A DNA stretch of 64,000 bases, taken from the NCBI GenBank assembly GCA_963377175.1, contig CAUJNA010002902.1, forward strand, positions 788,807 to 852,806. The letters are read 5' to 3'. The notes under the pieces are model-generated. The model did no database searches. It saw only the letters and a program-made list of their open reading frames with translations, and was not told the DNA's origin. Origin of the DNA: Effrenium voratum. Taxonomy: Eukaryota; Sar; Dinophyceae; Suessiales; Symbiodiniaceae. This document shows, piece after piece, positions 59,727 to 64,000 of the stretch (position 1 is the stretch's first letter; each line of letters starts with the position of its first letter). A program made the position numbers and the translations under genes.

Positions 59727-59900
59727 CCTTATAGGAACCTATAGGAACCTATAGGAATCTTATAGGAAACCCATAGGAAACCCATAGGAAACTCATAGGA
59801 AACCTGTAGGAAGCCCTCTTCTTCTTTTCCTATGGCCTTGCTATGGGTTTCCTATGAGTTTCCTATAAGATTCCTATAGGTTCCTATAGGTTCCTATAAG
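59727..59900. repeat. TATAGGAACC long inverted repeat, copy 3
   Basis: As copies 1 and 2, with one extra arm unit. Confidence 0.9.
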
Positions 59901-60027
59901 GGGCCAAAAAAACTCCGAGCTCCGACCCCCTTCATCTGACCCGTTGGGCAGACCAGTACTAAGCCAAACCCGGGGCCATGACTCACATGAGCGGTCTGTT
60001 GGGCAAGCCAGTACTAATCCTACGTGC

Positions 60028-60140
60028 CTGCTCGGCACATCTACCTACAAGTGCCTGCTCGGCACTGTGCCTGCTCGGCACATCTACCTACAAGTGCCTG
60101 CTCGGCACGTCCTACAGTGCCTGCTCGGCACTCCTATGTG
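60028..60140. repeat. GTGCCTGCTCGGCAC hairpin repeats
   Basis: Five copies of a 5-bp stem, 5-base loop hairpin, separated by ATCTACCTACAA. Confidence 0.88.
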
Positions 60141-60289
60141 CCATCCACCTCACACGCACGGCAGCAGTAGTAAGGAACATAGGCTTATAGTATCCTATTA
60201 ATTTTGGTTTTTTGGTCCCCAAACCCTGCAAAACAGCCAAATTCTTCAACCTGCTGAACGTTTTTCCGATGTCACCGGTCTTTGTCACC

Positions 60290-61195
60290 ACTCCGTTTTT
60301 GGTGCAATAAGCGCTGAAAACGGCGAACTCCGCAAAGCGTGTTTTTTCGTGTCAGACGTCCAAAGTGGTGCCTGAGCCTCCAAGTTCGCTCGTTTTCCGC
60401 CGAAAACCGGCTCCAGACGTTCGCCGTGCTCCGAATTCCGTTTTCTGCCCTGAAAAGCCTGCGAATTCCAGCCCGCTGAACTTGTCACCGCTTGTCACCG
60501 CTTTGTCACCACTCGCTTTTTGGGTGCAAAAGTGCGTAAAATCGGGCCCAGTTCCCGAGCTCCTTCTCCGCAGGGTTTTTCGCGGCCCGTCAGCCCGCCG
60601 AGGTCCAGGCTCGGAGTCCGACAGCCCGCCGAGGTGGTCCGTCAGCCCGCCGAGCTTGTCACCACTGATGTCACCTGATGTCACCGCTCCATCCGGCTCC
60701 GGTTTTTGGTGCAAAAAGCGCTCAAAACGGTCGAGTCCGAAGAGTCCGTTTTTCGTGTCGGACTGCAAGTGGGATGCCCGAGCCTCCAAGTTCGCTCGTT
60801 TTCCGCCGAAAAACCGGCTCAGACGTCAGTTTTCCGCTTTCGGCCCGGAAAAGCGGCGAATTCCAGCCCGCCGAGCATGTCACCGCTTGTCACCGCTTCG
60901 TCACCGCTGTCCGTCAGCCCGCCGAGCTTGTCACCACTGATGACACCACTGATGTCACCGCTCCATCCGGCTCCGGTTTTTGGTGCAAAAAGCGCTCAAA
61001 ACGGTCGAGTCCGAAGAGTCCGTTTTTCGTGTCGGACTGCAAGTGGGATGCCCGAGCCTCCAAATTCGCAGGTTTTCGGTCGAAAGCGGGCTCCAGACGT
61101 CAGGTTTTCCGCTTTCGGCCCGGAAAAGCGGCGAATTCCAGCCCGCCGAGCATGTCACCGCTTGTCACCGCTTGTCACCGCTTCGTCGCTCTCTT
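60290..61195. repeat. Tandem repeat with 274-bp period
   Basis: Two near-identical units (from 60687 and from 60961) and a more diverged, longer first unit. Each contains GTTTTTGGTGCAAAAAGCGC, GAGCCTCCAA and CAGCCCGCCGAGC followed by GTCACCGCTT repeats. Confidence 0.92.
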
Positions 61196-61264
61196 TGGGG
61201 CCGAAAAGTGCGCAAAAATGCTGAAAAGCGAAACCAGCTCCGCGGCTTCGGTCCGACTTCGCTC

Positions 61265-61430
61265 TGGCGCGGGCCTGGTGCGGGCCTGGTGCGGGCCTGG
61301 TGCGGGCCTGGTGCGGGCCTGGTGCATGCTTGGTGCGGGCCTGGTGCGGGCCTGGTGCGGGCCTGGTGCGGGCCTGGTGCGGGCCTGGTGCCTGCTTGGT
61401 GCGGGCCTGGTGCGGCCCTGGCAATCCTTG
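61265..61430. repeat. GGTGCGGGCCT 11-mer minisatellite
   Basis: About 15 units, followed to 61515 by a 33-bp repeat containing GGCGTGGGCACAGGATTGC. Three units of the same 11-mer lie at 47072-47100, upstream of fibre-like copy 2. Confidence 0.93.
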
Positions 61431-61608
61431 CCGTGGGCACAGGATTGCTTTACTCAATCCTGGCGTGGGCACAGGATTGCCCCACTCAATCCTGGCGTGG
61501 GCACAGGATTGCCCGGAAAACTCCGTCAGCGCGGTGCTACACAGCACTGCGCTCTCGGACTCGCTGCCCGGCTTCCCGGCTTCAAATTTGGCAAGTAACG
61601 CAAAGGAA

Positions 61609-61851
61609 ATGGGGAAGATCAAGCTGTTTCCTACGACAGAGTATAGCAGTAAGCAGCCCTCTGACCCCGTGGTGCCCCTGGTGCCATGCACGGGCATCTT
61701 CCTCGGGCCATCAAAATCGGGCAAAACAGTGGCTCTGTTCAGCCTGATTCTGGAGCAGTACCGGGGCGTCTTCGAAAGGATCTACATCTTCAGTCCTTCG
61801 ATCGGGATCGACGATGGCTGGATTCCCGTCAAGAAGTACATAGAGAGTTGA
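61609..61851 (+). pseudogene. Packaging-type P-loop ATPase, N-terminal fragment
   Basis: Reads MGKIKLFPTTEYSSK, then IFLGPSKSGKTVALFSLILE and FERIYIFSPSIGIDDGWIPV, and stops after KKYIES. Walker A is GPSKSGKT. The layout (Walker A, helix, aromatic I-Y-I-F-S-P strand) is that of A32-type DNA-packaging ATPases of large DNA viruses and polinton-like elements. Walker B and the rest are missing, so only about 80 residues of an expected 250 or so remain. The fibre-like gene begins 70 bp downstream on the same strand. Confidence 0.55.
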
Positions 61852-61920
61852 TATAACTCAAGTGAGGGAGCGCTGCGAAAGTACAACACCCCTGCGTTAT
61901 AGACCTACTCCTAAGAAAAC

Positions 61921-64000
61921 CTGTTTGAAGGACCTGTCACGGGCAACATCCCAGAGGTCCTGGACAACGGAGAGGTGACTGACGGCACGCACGTCACAGC
62001 AGGACAGCTGGCCCTCGCTCTGACGCCCTACGCTCAAGTAACTGACCTGGCGGTGAACACGGCAGCCGCCGGCAACAACGCCGCTGCCATCCAGTCCCTG
62101 GACGACCGAGTCACCGCAGAGCTGGCCTCAAAGCTGGACAGCAGCGAGCTGGCGCCGGCGATTGCGCCCCTAGCAACGGCTGCGGCCCTGGCCACCACGG
62201 ACGGTCAGGTGGCCGCGCACGGAAGCAGCATCGCAGCGCTGCAGAGCTCGCTGACCACGGGTCTCTCCATCAAGGCAGACCAGTCGGCCTTCGACGTGCT
62301 GGAGGGCGTGGTTGCCACCAAGAGCACCCCGGACAGCGTGGACCTGAAGCTGTCCAACTACAGCACCACGGCGGCCATGAATGGCTCCATCGCCTCGGCC
62401 AACAACGCCACGCTGGCCACGGTGGCCGCCAACTACGGCCTCAAGACGGTGGTGGACCAGCACTCCCTAGACATAGCGGCGAGGATCACGCCGCTGGAGG
62501 TGGACACCAAGGTGGCCAACGCTCTCCTGGGGGCTGTCACCGCCGCGGCGCTGGCCTCGAGCTCGCGAGCAGAGACGCCACCATCTCGGGGCTGCAGGCC
62601 TCCAAGGCGGACGCCAGCGCCCTGACTGCGTACGCCCTGCAGTCGGCCGTGGACACTTCCTCGGAGGTGGACTCTAAGATAGCGACGGCCCTCTTGGACG
62701 CCGTCACCACGGCAGCCCTGGACGCCGCCCTCCTCGGCAAGGCGGACGCAAGCGCGCTGGCCTCCCTGCTCTCCACGGTGGACGGGTTGGACACGCCGCT
62801 GGAGGTAGACACCAAGATAGCAAATGCCCTGCGGGGTCTCGCCACCGAGGCCTTCGTCGCAGCGCAGCTTGCTAGCCGGGACGCCAGCATCGCGGCGCTC
62901 CAGGGGGCCAAGGCCGACGCGACGCTGCTGGCCTCATACGCCACGAACGCCGCGCTCTCGGCCAGCGAGACCACGCTCCAGAGCGACCTCGACGCAATCC
63001 TCGCGGAGCTCGCAGCCCTGCAGCTTTCCGGCAGCGGCGGAGTTGTTAACGCGCCGGCCTGGGCGGGCTTCACGACTTGGGAGCTCGTTCGCGGAAGTAA
63101 CGTCGTTCGCAACCTGCATTTCCTGGCTCCTCTCTCTGCTGCGCTTGCCAACGGCGACGACACGCTGAGCATCACGGCAGACTGCTACTCCACGGCGGGC
63201 ACTGACGCCGCCATAACAGCAGCCCTGCTGGCCTACTACACCTCGGCTCAGGTAGACGCGCTGTTGGGAGACTACCACACAGGGGCAGCGCAGGACGCTG
63301 AGACGACCAGCGCCATCACAGCAGCGCTGCTGGCCTACTACACCTCGGCGCAGGTAGACACGCTGTTGGGAGACTACCGCACGGCAAGCGCGCAGGACAC
63401 GCAGACGCAGGCCGCCATCGCGGGCGCGCTGCTGGCCTACCGGCCGGGCCCGGACCAGGACGTATTCACAACCAACCAAATCACCTCGGCGCTGGTGGCG
63501 TACCGCTCAGCCGCAGACCAGGACACGGCGACGGCCTCGAGCATCGCCGCCGCGCTGCTCAGCTACTACACCATCGCGCAAGTAGACGGCCTCCTCGCCG
63601 GCAAGCTCGGAGTCACGGAGGCAGCCTCTGCGCTGCTGATAGCAGTGCGCTTTCCGGACGACGGAGGGGCCGACGAGGTGGTGGCCGCCATAGGAGAGCA
63701 GATCCTGGGCCCCACGGACGTCTCGCTGTCAAACTGGACGGTTCGCCCCAGCAGCGGCTGCAGCGTGGGCCTGGCCACGCACACCGCGGGAGTGAGCGTG
63801 GACGGCTACACCCTGACCCTGGCGGCGAACCCGTGGAACATCGTGCGCACCTACAACTTGACGCCCGGCAGAGAGCTGCTCTTCGCCTGCCGCTACCGGC
63901 TCGGCTCGGCCTCCAACTTCGTGGTGTACGTGTCAGAGGCCGACAACGTCTACGACCCATTGTACGGCAGCTTCGTGGGCGACCAGGGCGCCTGGAGCAC
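61921..64000 (+). pseudogene. Fibre-like protein, copy 3 (runs off window)
   Basis: Starts with CTG where copy 2 has ATG (LFEGPVTGNIPEVLDNGEVT). Open to about 62560, where a one- or two-base loss shifts the frame; the second frame is then open to the end of the window. Order: N-terminal block, coiled-coil repeats, VVNAPAWAGFTTWELVRGSN block (about 63040-63110), four A-Q-V-D-x-L-L repeats (63230-63600), then a C-terminal domain with DVSLSNWTVRPSSGCSVGLA, VDGYTLTLAANPWNIV and LLFACRYRLGSASNFVVYV that looks like an all-beta head. It is the only copy with this domain in the correct orientation. Confidence 0.62.

Larger units (their letters stand above)
55300..60025 (+). repeat. Dispersed same-strand motif array, about 38 copies
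   Basis: Motif CGTTGGGCGAACCAGTAC with variants (GGGCAGACC, GGGCGGGCC). All copies are on the plus strand, at irregular spacing of about 20-50 bp in clusters and up to about 1 kb between clusters. Intervening DNA is degenerate and often starts TTAAAAA or TCAAA. No protein-coding gene is visible in this interval. Confidence 0.85.

Noticed and set aside
55300..60025. CRISPR-like array
   Set aside because: Repeats are short and variable, spacers irregular and degenerate, there are no cas genes, and the host is a eukaryote.

Overview
The window is nuclear DNA of a photosynthetic, peridinin-type dinoflagellate. The evidence is three tandem genes for a bacterial-type form II RuBisCO encoded as intron-containing polyproteins, presequence exons with the FVAP motif typical of dinoflagellate plastid targeting, GC-AG and GA-AG introns, and a very repeat-rich background. 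I cannot name the genus.

Left part (1-28.6 kb). Bases 1-1472 hold a decayed minus-strand coding region, perhaps related to tyrosine recombinases. Three head-to-tail RuBisCO genes follow on the minus strand: 3283-10242, 11266-17781 and 18640-28595. Each reconstructs to ten exons: one for the signal peptide, one for the FVAP transit segment, one hydrophobic, one for a leader plus the first residues of the enzyme, and then three repeats of a two-exon enzyme unit. That gives nine complete large-subunit units. The predicted protein is almost invariant, while introns and third codon positions differ between genes. Gene 3 carries a wrecked copia-type LTR retrotransposon in its second intron.

Middle part (28.6-42.7 kb). 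There is no intact gene. It holds scattered PPR-like coding fragments on the minus strand (29.3-35.5 kb), large triplet and heptamer repeats, several dinucleotide repeats, two fold-back elements of one family, a long (GA)n tract and a 17-bp minisatellite that is open in all six frames. A third fold-back copy lies at 45.8 kb.

Right part (42.8-64 kb). Three diverged copies of a long alanine-rich fibre-like gene lie on the plus strand (43.1, 47.3 and 61.9 kb). The last is directly preceded by a truncated P-loop ATPase fragment of packaging-ATPase type. Together with a frameshifted pseudogene at 45.2 kb and two copies of a small C-terminal fragment, they look like the decayed remains of an endogenous virus-like element. 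A separate minus-strand P-loop ATPase with one frameshift lies at 50.2-51.4 kb. The stretch 49.7-61.4 kb is mostly tandem, inverted and dispersed repeats. These include about 38 same-strand copies of an 18-bp motif and a pair of hairpins whose loops are inverted relative to each other.

The RuBisCO genes are the only clearly functional genes here. Their product would enter the secretory route via the signal peptide, cross the plastid membranes, and be cut into single large subunits for carbon fixation.
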